Origin: Chitinophagaceae bacterium
Lineage (GTDB): Bacteria > Bacteroidota > Bacteroidia > Chitinophagales > Chitinophagaceae
NCBI GenBank assembly: GCA_016786885.1
Contig: JAEUVO010000001.1
Location: forward strand, 37,865-101,864
Direction: 5' to 3'
Length of the DNA stretch: 64,000 nt
Of this stretch, positions 1 through 8,083 are shown one piece after another; positions within the stretch are counted from its first letter, which is position 1, and each line of letters starts with the position of its first letter. The notes below the pieces were generated by a model, which was given only the letters and a program-made list of their open reading frames with translations, searched no databases and was not told the origin of the DNA. Position numbers and translations under genes: made by a program.

Positions 1-385
1 CACCTTTTTTGGTTCTTGTCATGGTCAATGCGGTCTCAAATTTCTGACGGGCATCACTGGTTTTATTGTCCAGCAGATCTAAATGACCCATACCAACTAT
101 CACAAGAGGTGCGCTATTGGTTGATTGCATTGCTTTCTCGTATAATTGGCGGGTAGTTGCAATACGGGCTGCCATGATCTCTTCACTTTCCAGGTAGGTC
201 TGCCCTAACCAGTAGATCGCCTCTATATTATTAGGATTAGTTGCCAGCATTTTCTCAAATGTGGAAACAGCACTGTTATAGCGCTGGGCAAAAAGGTGAT
301 TTTTGCCATCCTGCACAGTTTGTGCTTGCAGGCCGCTTATTAATAATAAGGCGGACACTAAAAATGTGATTGTGGTTTTCTTCAT
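1..385 (-). CDS. TPR-type exported protein, N-terminal part only
   Basis: The first 128 codons are in the window and the gene runs off the left edge, so the C-terminus is unseen. It starts MKKTTITFLVSALLLISG, a Sec signal peptide with probable cleavage near LQAQ. The mature part has the helical, alanine- and tyrosine-spaced pattern of tetratricopeptide repeats (FAQRYNSAVSTFEKMLATNP, then AIYWLGQTYLE). It should act in the periplasm as a protein-interaction scaffold. It is the last visible gene of a minus-strand row after tonB, a small membrane protein and a PstS-like lipoprotein, a neighbourhood I remember as recurrent in Bacteroidota. The substrate is unknown. Confidence 0.75.
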   Translation of the reverse strand, partial: MKKTTITFLVSALLLISGLQAQTVQDGKNHLFAQRYNSAVSTFEKMLATNPNNIEAIYWLGQTYLESEEIMAARIATTRQLYEKAMQSTNSAPLVIVGMGHLDLLDNKTSDARQKFETALTMTRTKKG

Positions 386-427
386 TTTTCTGTTCACTTT
401 TAAAAGTTGTAAATATAACTTATTTGT

Positions 428-1348
428 CTACTCATTCAGTTTTACCGGCCTGATGCTAAGATTTTTAAATGCTGGCGCCAGGTAAGCTCTTCTGAATATT
501 ATTTGTCCCAATTCCCCACTCATAAAATTTGCAAAGCCTGTTCCAAGTCCTCTATGCCTTTCCTTTAATATATAAACCAAATCCCGTACCATTGGATAGC
601 GTTTCAGGTAAATATTTGCCTGATAGGCTTTTACGTAAGATCCCTTTACATCCGTACTTTCCAAATGCGCCACTTTTACCTTTTTCAAAAAACTCAGTTG
701 CGACGAATCCTCCGGGTTTCCTATCCACCCTACTCCTATGAAGCCAATCACACCGGGATTCTTCGATACAAAGTCAACTACACCATCACTAGTCCGTGCT
801 GCCATGGCATCAGAAGTAAGTGAATCTCCACGCAATATTGAATCGATGATAAAACGTACTGTACTGGTTGCTTTTACCCCGTCAAATACAGGAATTAAAT
901 TTTTCTTAAATCTTCCGGTAAGTATTTCTTTTATCTCATTCATAGTAAATATCGTATCTGGTGAATCAGGATGAATAATCACCGATATACCATCCCTTGC
1001 TATTACCATGCTTTTAGCCGATACCCGTAACGAATCTGCCAGGAAAATTTTTTCTTCCTCTGAAGCCCTTCGTGTAACTATCAGCATCCGCACACTATCA
1101 ACAAAAAGGTCTCTTAGGCATTCGGCTTCAGGTTTATAATCCACTATAATGCGGGTTCCCGGATGATTAGATTCATAAACCTGTACCTGTTCGTCTATGA
1201 TAGGTTTAAAAGTTTCGTCTGCACTTACATTAATAGTTCCCCTATTTCGGCTATCCGGCAATTCATCTTCTTGTTCCTTGTATGATTTACATGAAGCCAA
1301 TACAGATAAAAGAAGGAATGACGGGATAATTACCTTTTTCAATTTCAT
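428..1348 (-). CDS. PstS-like substrate-binding lipoprotein
   Basis: 306 aa. I start it at MKLKKVIIPSFLLLSVLASC because this gives a clean lipoprotein signal with lipobox LASC. An upstream in-frame ATG at 1423 would bury that signal and overlap the preceding gene. The mature protein has the periplasmic phosphate-binding-like fold (INVSADETFKPIIDEQVQVY near the N-terminus, a later GVIGFIGVGWIG segment) and resembles the PBP_like_2/PstS superfamily. No pstCAB permease genes are nearby. It lies 14 bp downstream of a two-TM protein and follows tonB, so a role at the envelope beside the TonB system is more likely than classical phosphate ABC import. The ligand cannot be told from sequence. Confidence 0.75.
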   Translation of the reverse strand: MKLKKVIIPSFLLLSVLASCKSYKEQEDELPDSRNRGTINVSADETFKPIIDEQVQVYESNHPGTRIIVDYKPEAECLRDLFVDSVRMLIVTRRASEEEKIFLADSLRVSAKSMVIARDGISVIIHPDSPDTIFTMNEIKEILTGRFKKNLIPVFDGVKATSTVRFIIDSILRGDSLTSDAMAARTSDGVVDFVSKNPGVIGFIGVGWIGNPEDSSQLSFLKKVKVAHLESTDVKGSYVKAYQANIYLKRYPMVRDLVYILKERHRGLGTGFANFMSGELGQIIFRRAYLAPAFKNLSIRPVKLNE

Positions 1349-1362
1349 AGTTCGGAGTAAGA

Positions 1363-1611
1363 TCATCTGAAATATTTTTTCTGGTACCCCCTGTAAATTC
1401 GCCATGCACCGTAGAGGATACAAAATCCGCCGAATACCTTTTCCAGCATATCCGGTTTGCCCAGTCTTTCGTTGATTGGAATATTGCCCAGTTTAAGCCT
1501 GAACAAAAAGAACAAACCCAACAGCAGAATCAGTATGCCCATTCCATAATCCATTAAGGATTTCATACCGGCTATCTGCTTACGCTTCTTATTTTCATAT
1601 TCTTCAAACAT
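1363..1611 (-). CDS. small two-TM membrane protein
   Basis: 82 aa. A basic N-terminus (YENKKRKQ) is followed by a TM segment around residues 18-42 (YGMGILILLLGLFFLF) and a second hydrophobic stretch near residues 58-72 (VFGGFCILYGAWRIY). The C-terminus is basic (GYQKKYFR). No known domain is recognisable. It sits between tonB (across a terminator hairpin) and the PstS-like lipoprotein gene, 14 bp upstream of the latter, so it is probably co-transcribed with it. Function unknown; possibly an inner-membrane partner of the lipoprotein. Confidence 0.6.
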   Translation of the reverse strand: MFEEYENKKRKQIAGMKSLMDYGMGILILLLGLFFLFRLKLGNIPINERLGKPDMLEKVFGGFCILYGAWRIYRGYQKKYFR

Positions 1612-1650
1612 CGTCTTGAGTTTATCCTGTAACTTATAGTTCTTTTGCTG

Positions 1651-1689
1651 AAAAATCGTCCCCGGCAGTATTGCATACCAGGGACGATT
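1651..1689 (-). terminator. intrinsic terminator or attenuator after tonB
   Basis: On the minus strand a 9-bp stem (AATCGTCCC, 1681-1689, pairing with GGGACGATT, 1654-1662) with an 18-nt loop is followed by a T run. It sits just past the tonB stop. Because three co-directional genes follow, it could lower rather than abolish read-through. Confidence 0.65.
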
Positions 1690-1715
1690 GATGCTAGCAA
1701 ATTATTGAAATTTTG

Positions 1716-2534
1716 TTATTCTGCACCGATAAATGTGACGGGCAGCACATAGTTTACAGGTACATTTACCCCGTTTTGCAGTGCTGGTATCCATTTCGGC
1801 ATCTTTTTGCAAACCCTAACTACCTCATGGTCAAATTCATTTCCGCCACTCAGCACTATTTCAAAGGCATTTACTGAACCATCTTTATCTACTTTGAACT
1901 TAATCCTTACTGTTTTTAGCTCCCCTGCTTCAAGTTCACCGGGAGTGTCCAGGTTTTTAGCAAGGAATTTTTTCAGCGCTTCTGCACCGCCTGGAAATTC
2001 AGGATCCTTTTCCTGAACTATAAATTCAGGCTGCCTGGGTTCGGCCGGCACTATACTGGTTGAGCCTGGCTCAGTAACCGGTTCCTTATTTATTACTGTT
2101 CCATCCTGTTTTTTTCCATCACTATTCTTGTCATCGATTGCTTTACCATCAAGATCATCAATAGCGGCCATATCCGTTTTCACTTCTTTCTCAATTTTAA
2201 TATTGCTGATGTATTTAACGGTTGCAATCTTTTCTACAGGTTTCTGCCGAATCACTTCTTTTGGCATTTCGGGTTCTGCAGGTTTATCTTTTGGCAATTC
2301 AATTTGCTTTATTATCATTCCTTCCTTATCATCTGTCGTAGCAATAACTGAATTGCTGTTACTTTTCAACATATTGATGTAAACAAAGAGAAGAATGACC
2401 GACATCCCTGCCCCCAGTGCGGTCAGCAATCTTGCATTATACCCTTTGCGTAAGGCATAGGCGCCGTATTCTTTATTGCGTTTCTCGAAAATTATGTCGA
2501 GCAAACTTGATTGAAGAATTTCTTTGTTTGTCAT
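1716..2534 (-). CDS. tonB: energy transducer TonB
   Basis: 272 aa. The cytoplasmic N-terminus carries the Bacteroidota TonB signature (LLDIIFEKRNKEYGAYALRK, residues about 11-30). It is followed by one TM helix (about 35-55), a Lys/Pro/Glu-rich periplasmic linker (about 65-170) and a C-terminal TonB domain (about 185-272) with the family motif PEFPGGAEALKKFL. It spans the periplasm and passes proton-motive-force energy from ExbB/ExbD to TonB-dependent receptors such as the one at 14644-17199. No exbB or exbD lies beside it: the gene upstream is a divergent phosphatase. A terminator follows. Confidence 0.92.
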   Translation of the reverse strand: MTNKEILQSSLLDIIFEKRNKEYGAYALRKGYNARLLTALGAGMSVILLFVYINMLKSNSNSVIATTDDKEGMIIKQIELPKDKPAEPEMPKEVIRQKPVEKIATVKYISNIKIEKEVKTDMAAIDDLDGKAIDDKNSDGKKQDGTVINKEPVTEPGSTSIVPAEPRQPEFIVQEKDPEFPGGAEALKKFLAKNLDTPGELEAGELKTVRIKFKVDKDGSVNAFEIVLSGGNEFDHEVVRVCKKMPKWIPALQNGVNVPVNYVLPVTFIGAE

Positions 2535-2596
2535 GGCTGTGTGTTTGATGTTTAGATGCAGCTATATTCTAAAATCCATAAATGCAGTATATCATC

Positions 2597-2626
2597 TTGC
2601 AGCTTGAAGTCCGTAGCTTACCTTTG
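2597..2626 (+). promoter_or_regulatory. promoter for LMW-PTP/hisS unit
   Basis: TTG at 2597-2599, 19 bp, then TACCTTTG at 2619-2626, a full match to the Bacteroidota consensus. The ATG begins 5 nt after the last G, so the mRNA should be leaderless or nearly so. Confidence 0.7.
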
Positions 2627-2631
2627 CCTTT

Positions 2632-3114
2632 ATGAAAATTTTAATGGTTTGCCTCGGTAATATTTGCCGCAGTCCTTTAGCAGAAGGTATACTACAGGAC
2701 AAAGCATTCAAAGCAGGTTTGTCGTGGAGTGTGGAAAGTGCTGGCACCAACAGCTATCATACCGGCGAGCCACCACACCCTCTTTCACAAAAAGTAGCCA
2801 AACTGAATGGTATTGATATCAGCCAGCAGCGGGCAAGGAGATTTAAAGCCGAAGATTTTGATATGTACGACAAAATTTATGCGCTGGCAGATGATGTGAT
2901 GGATGAGATGAAAAAAATTGCCAGGAATAAATTTGATACTGCTAAAACAGATTTATTGATGAATGAATTGCATCCCGGTAAAGACATGGATGTACCGGAT
3001 CCCTGGTATGGACCAGAACCGGGCTATCATGAAGTATATAAAATGATAGATCAGGTTTGCGGGAAGATCATTGAAAAGTATACTGTAACTAATCAGCGAT
3101 TTGCTAATCTATAA
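2632..3114 (+). CDS. low-molecular-weight protein-tyrosine phosphatase
   Basis: 160 aa, normal for the family. The catalytic P-loop CX5R is at residues 7-13 (CLGNICRS). The general-acid loop is DPWYGPE near residues 125-131. Cytoplasmic; removes phosphate from tyrosine, and in bacteria family members also act on Arg-phosphate or on BY-kinase substrates, so the substrate is open. It is the first gene of a plus-strand unit with hisS 18 bp downstream. The start is fixed by the promoter 5 nt upstream and by the conserved MKILMVCLGN N-terminus. Confidence 0.93.
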   Translation: MKILMVCLGNICRSPLAEGILQDKAFKAGLSWSVESAGTNSYHTGEPPHPLSQKVAKLNGIDISQQRARRFKAEDFDMYDKIYALADDVMDEMKKIARNKFDTAKTDLLMNELHPGKDMDVPDPWYGPEPGYHEVYKMIDQVCGKIIEKYTVTNQRFANL

Positions 3115-3132
3115 TATAGTTAATAAGCAATA

Positions 3133-4500
3133 ATGGCTAAACCATCACTACCACAGGGAACAAGAGATTTCGGACCAGACGTAGTTCGCAAGCGGAATTA
3201 TATTCTCAATACAATTAAAAACGTATTTGAGCTCTATGGTTTTCTGCCCCTAGAAACACCGGCGATGGAAAACTTAGATACGCTGATGGGCAAGTATGGA
3301 GAAGAAGGAGATAAATTGATTTTTAAAATTCTGAATAATGGTTTAGATAATCCCGATAAAGAAAAACAGATCCGGGAAGATTTTGAAAAAGTTCTACAAG
3401 GAAAGAATACAAAAGGTATTACTGAAAGAGCGTTGAAATATGATTTGACTATTCCTTTTGCCCGTTATGTGGCAATGAATCATAGCCAATTGACTTTCCC
3501 TTTCAAACGCTACCAGGTACAACCAGTGTGGAGGGCTGACAGACCTCAAAAAGGCAGGTACCGTGAGTTTTACCAATGTGATGCAGACGTGGTAGGCAGT
3601 AACGCTTTGTTGAACGAAGTGGAATTAGCTTCTATCTATCATGAAGTGTTCAGCAGGTTAAAGCTGGATGGATATGAACTACGTATCAACCACCGTAAAA
3701 TATTAACAGCCCTGGCAGAAACCTGTGGTGGCGCTGATAAGATGATGGATATTACAATCGCCATTGATAAACTTGATAAGATTGGTATTGACAAAGTAAA
3801 AGAAGAGCTAATACAAAGAGGGTTGACTGCTGACCAGGTAAACATTATTGAAAAATACCTGAACATCACCGGAACGAATGATGAAATACTTGTCAGCCTG
3901 TCTGAGATAATTGGCAACAGTGAAAACGGAAAAAAAGGAATAGAACAAGTAAGCTTCATCCTTGCTAACCTGCAATCTCAAACCTTAAACCTTAAACTCG
4001 ACCCTACCCTTGCCCGTGGCCTTAACTACTATACAGGAATTATATTCGAGGCAAAAGCTCCTGACATAGTAAAAATGGGAAGTATTGGTGGTGGTGGCCG
4101 GTATGATGATCTTACGGGGTTATTTGGAGTTCCCAATATTCCGGGAGTTGGAATTTCCTTTGGTGTGGACAGGATATATGATGTAATGGAAGAACTAAAC
4201 CTTTTTCCACCTGATGTACATGTTGGCACACAAGTGTTGTTCTTCAACCTGGGCGAAGCGGAAAGTAAAAAATCGTTTGAACTGATGCAGCAGCTTCGTC
4301 ATCGGGGCATTCGCAGTGAACTGTATCACGAAACAGCAAAGTTTGATAAGCAGTTCAAATATGCAGAAAAGAAAAATATTCCTTACATCATTATTATCGG
4401 CGAAAAAGAACTGACAGATAACACCTGTACCATAAAAAACCTTGCCAGCGGAGATCAGCAGTCTGTTTCTGCAGCATCATTATTAAACCATAGTTTTTAA
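3133..4500 (+). CDS. hisS: histidyl-tRNA synthetase
   Basis: 455 aa. Class II aminoacyl-tRNA synthetase charging tRNA-His. Visible signatures: N-terminal PQGTRDFGPD; motif 2 region VWRADRPQKGRYREFYQCD; the HisRS histidine-A loop LARGLNYYTGIIFEA; motif 3 with GVGISFGVDRIYD; and a C-terminal anticodon-binding domain (from about residue 360, VLFFNLGEAESKKS). Cytoplasmic. Near 18 bp after the phosphatase and 3 bp before the next gene, so it is probably part of one transcript. Confidence 0.97.
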   Translation: MAKPSLPQGTRDFGPDVVRKRNYILNTIKNVFELYGFLPLETPAMENLDTLMGKYGEEGDKLIFKILNNGLDNPDKEKQIREDFEKVLQGKNTKGITERALKYDLTIPFARYVAMNHSQLTFPFKRYQVQPVWRADRPQKGRYREFYQCDADVVGSNALLNEVELASIYHEVFSRLKLDGYELRINHRKILTALAETCGGADKMMDITIAIDKLDKIGIDKVKEELIQRGLTADQVNIIEKYLNITGTNDEILVSLSEIIGNSENGKKGIEQVSFILANLQSQTLNLKLDPTLARGLNYYTGIIFEAKAPDIVKMGSIGGGGRYDDLTGLFGVPNIPGVGISFGVDRIYDVMEELNLFPPDVHVGTQVLFFNLGEAESKKSFELMQQLRHRGIRSELYHETAKFDKQFKYAEKKNIPYIIIIGEKELTDNTCTIKNLASGDQQSVSAASLLNHSF

Positions 4501-4503
4501 AAT

Positions 4504-6327
4504 ATGAAATTGAAACCCTTATCCATTTTGATCGCACTGCTGGTACAGCAAATCTTTGTTTTTTCCCAGCCTGATCCTTTAGCAAAATATCTGCCTGCCA
4601 ACGCAGGCATGATAATGAGTTTTAACCCGATTAAAATAGCCAATAAAGTTCCCGGTGAAACATTCAGGCAAAGTTACCTGTATAGTGACCTGATGAAAAA
4701 GGATGACGGTGAACTAAAAGCATTTCTGTCTGATCCCTCAATCTCAGGAATAGATTTTTCATATGACCTGAAGCTGGTAGTGACAGTTGATACTTCCCCC
4801 GAATATCACGGCGCCATGGTCAATGTTTTCGGAGTGCTTAAGAATGAATCATTATTCTCCCTTGCCATTAACAAATTGTTCAAAGGAAAAGACTCTGTAA
4901 AAGTTTATGGCACAAACAAAATGGTGATCTCCGAAAATTCTGCCCCCTCCATTGCCTGGAACAATGAAATATTTGTGATCTCGGGTGGAAAAAGTGGTGA
5001 CATGAACCGGGAATCTCTGGATTTATTCAATGACACAACAGATAAAAGAGATTTTGATGTCAAGATGCAGGACTTAACTGACAAGCTGAAGAAGATGCAA
5101 CGAAATGCTTGTTTTGAACTCCTTACTCCTAAAAGTCAAAGTTCCATATATACAGATGCTGCCTTTACTGCACTAATGTCTGAACCAGGCGATATAAGGA
5201 TATGGAACAACGGTAATAGTCTTGCCTCTTCTATTGGACCGATGCGGCCCTTAATTACAGGGATTTTCTCCAAAATGCAGTCCTTTACCGGCACTACCAG
5301 ATCAACTATAATAAATTTTGAAAACGGCAAAATATCCGGCATCACCCATAATTATATCGGAGCAGAAATGGCAGCATTATATCAAAAATATACTTCAGGC
5401 ACACTAAATACAGACCTGGTCCGCCGGCTCCCAAAAGGAAAAATACTGGGCCTGTTCATCACTTCAATGAACCCTGAACTGGGAAAAGAAATGATTCTGC
5501 GAAGTGGAATGGCTGAAATAATGGATAGTCTGAAGGGAAAATTAAATTTTGATTTTAACCTCTTCACTTCCTCTTTTAAGAGTAGTGCAATGGTAGCAGT
5601 GATGAGTCTGCCTGTAGAAAATAAAGATGTTAGTGAAGGATCGAAAAAAACAAAGTTTGACGGCATGCAATTGATCATTGCAATGCCGATTGCAGATAAA
5701 CTAAAATTTGAAGAACTGCGTATTGCAGTAACCAAAATGATCGACTCCCTGAAAGCAACAGAATCAGGTGAAAAGATGACCAAAGATTTTTCTCTCGTCC
5801 TGAAGTATAATGACAGTCTCTGTGTCATCTCTCTTTCTGAAGAAGTGTCTGCAGCTTATTTGAATAATCCGGTTAACGAACCAGCCCCGGCATGGTTGCA
5901 GAAATATACAGCCTCCCCAATGGTAGCAAATGTGAACATAAAAGAAATAATCAACCTGGTTTTTACCAGATCAATGGATGGAACCAGTGCAAAAGACCAG
6001 AAAGCAAAAAAAATGCTTGACATTTTTGATCAGTTGATCGTAACAGGAGGAGAGTACCGGGATGGAAACCTGCACAATAAAACTGAGTTTCGGTTCAGTA
6101 ATCCTGATAAAAATGCGATACACCAGCTTTTTGAAATGCTGAATATGGCGGCAGAAGAAAATGAAAAAGAAAACAAAGAACGATCTATGAAAAGATCAGA
6201 CTCCCAAAGTGAGATAGTCATCGAAGAAATAAAAATTGCTGAAAAAGAAAGTCCCCCTCCACCGCCACCACCGGCTAAACCACCGAAAGGTGTAAAAATG
6301 CAACCTGTTAAGAAAACAAAAGGATAA
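4504..6327 (+). CDS. large secreted protein, DUF4836-like
   Basis: 607 aa with a Sec signal peptide (MKLKPLSILIALLVQQIFVF, cleavage near FSQ). The mature body begins with LAKYLPANAGMIMSFNPIKI, which resembles the start of DUF4836 proteins of Bacteroidota; this match is from memory. No catalytic motif is visible. Residues about 555-585 are highly charged and the tail holds seven consecutive prolines (SPPPPPPPAKPPKG) before a basic end. The gene starts 3 bp after hisS and is closed by a strong terminator. Probably periplasmic or surface; function unknown. Confidence 0.7.
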   Translation: MKLKPLSILIALLVQQIFVFSQPDPLAKYLPANAGMIMSFNPIKIANKVPGETFRQSYLYSDLMKKDDGELKAFLSDPSISGIDFSYDLKLVVTVDTSPEYHGAMVNVFGVLKNESLFSLAINKLFKGKDSVKVYGTNKMVISENSAPSIAWNNEIFVISGGKSGDMNRESLDLFNDTTDKRDFDVKMQDLTDKLKKMQRNACFELLTPKSQSSIYTDAAFTALMSEPGDIRIWNNGNSLASSIGPMRPLITGIFSKMQSFTGTTRSTIINFENGKISGITHNYIGAEMAALYQKYTSGTLNTDLVRRLPKGKILGLFITSMNPELGKEMILRSGMAEIMDSLKGKLNFDFNLFTSSFKSSAMVAVMSLPVENKDVSEGSKKTKFDGMQLIIAMPIADKLKFEELRIAVTKMIDSLKATESGEKMTKDFSLVLKYNDSLCVISLSEEVSAAYLNNPVNEPAPAWLQKYTASPMVANVNIKEIINLVFTRSMDGTSAKDQKAKKMLDIFDQLIVTGGEYRDGNLHNKTEFRFSNPDKNAIHQLFEMLNMAAEENEKENKERSMKRSDSQSEIVIEEIKIAEKESPPPPPPPAKPPKGVKMQPVKKTKG

Positions 6328-6331
6328 ATAA

Positions 6332-6360
6332 AAAAGGGCTGGTTTATGACCAGCCCTTTT
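6332..6360. terminator. bidirectional intrinsic terminator
   Basis: A perfect 12-bp stem (AAAAGGGCTGGT at 6332-6343 with ACCAGCCCTTTT at 6349-6360) and a 5-nt loop TTATG, with A and T tracts on both sides. It lies between the converging genes 4504-6327 (plus) and 6381-6755 (minus) and can serve both. Confidence 0.9.
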
Positions 6361-6380
6361 ACAATAAGATAATATTGACA

Positions 6381-6755
6381 TCATCTCCTTGCCAGGAAAA
6401 TATCCTGAAATTTACGATGCAAGGCAAATCCTTCTGTTTTCGTTCCTTCCATATTAATATCCTGAACCTGTATTTGCAATCCCGTTACTTTCCCTTCTGT
6501 ATTTCTTTTGAAAGTGGCTGTGCCGCTATAAGCCACCACTTCAAATACATCCTTTGAATCTGTTTTCTTCAATTCTGAGTTACCCATTGCTGAGGTAGCT
6601 GTAAGTGTGCCATTTTCCAGTACTACCCCAATTTCAGTTACAAGGCTTCCATCAGGAAACTTATACTTTCCGGTATATTCCTGCAACGAATCCACTTGTG
6701 CATTGACAAGAGAAAAGCTTAGAACAGCAAACAAAGAAAGAAACAGTTTTTTCAT
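6381..6755 (-). CDS. small secreted DUF3471-like protein
   Basis: 124 aa with a signal peptide (MKKLFLSLFAVLSFSLVNAQ). The mature 100 residues are a single beta-rich unit with the pattern LQEYTGKYKFPDG ... VVLENGTLTA ... FEVVAYSGTATFKRN, similar to the DUF3471 module found at the end of serine hydrolases and as solo proteins in Bacteroidota. No catalytic residues seen. Single gene; shares the bidirectional terminator with the gene at 4504-6327. Confidence 0.6.
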   Translation of the reverse strand: MKKLFLSLFAVLSFSLVNAQVDSLQEYTGKYKFPDGSLVTEIGVVLENGTLTATSAMGNSELKKTDSKDVFEVVAYSGTATFKRNTEGKVTGLQIQVQDINMEGTKTEGFALHRKFQDIFLARR

Positions 6756-6820
6756 ATAGTGTGTTTTTATTTTAATGCAACGAAAGTTACTTTAAAAAGT
6801 TACTATCTCTCGTTAATTTT

Positions 6821-8017
6821 TTAGAATTTTTCATAAATAACAGCCGCTCCCTGGCCTACTCCGATGCACATGGCAGCCAGCCCGTACCGGCAATCTCTTT
6901 TTTGCATTTCATGCAGTAAAGTTGTGGAGATTCTAACTCCACTGCAACCCAGCGGGTGGCCGATAGCAATAGCTCCTCCATTCACATTCACCTTATTGCT
7001 ATCCAGTTGCAGTTCATTGATACAAGCAAGTGATTGTGATGCAAATGCCTCATTCAGTTCGATTAAATCAATTTTATCAATTGTTAATCCGGCCCTTTGC
7101 AATGCTTTTTGTGTGGCCGGCACAGGTCCGATACCCATAATGGCCGGGTCAACACCTGCTACTGCCATAGAAACAATCTTTGCTATAGGCCGCAAACCGA
7201 ATTTCTTAACAGCTTCCTCACTGGCCAGCAGCATGGCAGCTGATCCATCATTAATACCTGAAGAATTGCCGGCTGTTACTGTTCCTTCTTTAATAAAAGC
7301 AGGTTTTAAAGATGCCAGTTTTTCCAACGAAGTCTCTCTTGGATGTTCATCATTCACCACCCAACTGATCAATCCTTTATTATTCAGTTCCACTGCAGCT
7401 ATTTCATCAGCCCATTTATCAGCCGCTTTGGCCGCTGCATATTTTTGTTGAGAAGCTAAAGCAAATTCATCTTGTTCCTGACGGCTGATCTTCCATTGTT
7501 TTGCCACATTCTCCGCTGTTTCACCCATGGAAAAGGGGTGATACATTGCTGAAAGATTTTTATTGACAAATCGCCAGCCCATTGTTGTATCAAATATTTC
7601 TGCTGAACGACCGAATGCCTCATTACTTTTTGCCATTACGAATGGGGCCCTTGTCATACTTTCTACACCACCTGCGATTACTAATTCCGCATCACCGCAC
7701 ATTATTTGCCGGGAGGCATCCATGATGGCCTGCAGACCGGAGGCACATAAACGGTTTACGGTATTGCCCGCAACTGTTACAGGTAAACCAGCCAGCAATG
7801 CCGCCATTCTTGCTACATTCCTGTTATCCTCGCCGGCCTGGTTAGCGGCTCCGGCAATTACATCTTCTATAGCATTTACATCAATACTTTCATTTCTCTG
7901 CAATAATGCTTTTATAATATAAGCCAGCAGGTCATCCGGGCGGATGCTGCTTAATGCTCCTCCATATTTTCCGACTGGTGTTCTAACCGAATCAATTATA
8001 TACACTGGATTCATCAT
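6821..8017 (-). CDS. acetyl-CoA C-acyltransferase (thiolase)
   Basis: 398 aa, typical length. All three thiolase active-site residues are present: nucleophile Cys91 (NRLCASGLQAI), His354 (GHPLGCSG) and Cys384 (MCIGVGQG). It cleaves or forms 3-ketoacyl-CoA in the cytoplasm. The N-terminus IIDSVRTPVGKYGGALS is close to beta-ketoadipyl-CoA and fatty-acid thiolases, but no other beta-oxidation or aromatic-degradation genes are adjacent, so chain length and pathway are unassigned. Two adjacent ATGs (8017 and 8014) are equally plausible starts. Confidence 0.93.
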   Translation of the reverse strand: MMNPVYIIDSVRTPVGKYGGALSSIRPDDLLAYIIKALLQRNESIDVNAIEDVIAGAANQAGEDNRNVARMAALLAGLPVTVAGNTVNRLCASGLQAIMDASRQIMCGDAELVIAGGVESMTRAPFVMAKSNEAFGRSAEIFDTTMGWRFVNKNLSAMYHPFSMGETAENVAKQWKISRQEQDEFALASQQKYAAAKAADKWADEIAAVELNNKGLISWVVNDEHPRETSLEKLASLKPAFIKEGTVTAGNSSGINDGSAAMLLASEEAVKKFGLRPIAKIVSMAVAGVDPAIMGIGPVPATQKALQRAGLTIDKIDLIELNEAFASQSLACINELQLDSNKVNVNGGAIAIGHPLGCSGVRISTTLLHEMQKRDCRYGLAAMCIGVGQGAAVIYEKF

Positions 8018-8069
8018 TGCAGATTTGAAGCAAATATCTGTGAATTCATTTAATCCATCATACAGTGGT

Positions 8070-8077
8070 TATCTTTG
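8070..8077 (+). promoter_or_regulatory. -7 box of rlmN promoter
   Basis: TATCTTTG matches TAnnTTTG exactly; the rlmN ATG starts 6 nt after it. A possible TTG start codon at 8075 lies inside this box and so is not a start. No good TTG -33 element is visible. Confidence 0.55.
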
Positions 8078-8083
8078 CCCCGG

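Noticed and set aside
6864..7451. 195-codon open frame on the plus strand inside the thiolase gene
   Set aside because: It is antisense to a gene with all catalytic residues, has no domain and a biased Ser/Ala composition typical of shadow frames.
8075..8083. TTG start for rlmN, three codons upstream of the ATG
   Set aside because: The TTG is part of the TATCTTTG promoter box, so it would lie upstream of or at the transcription start.
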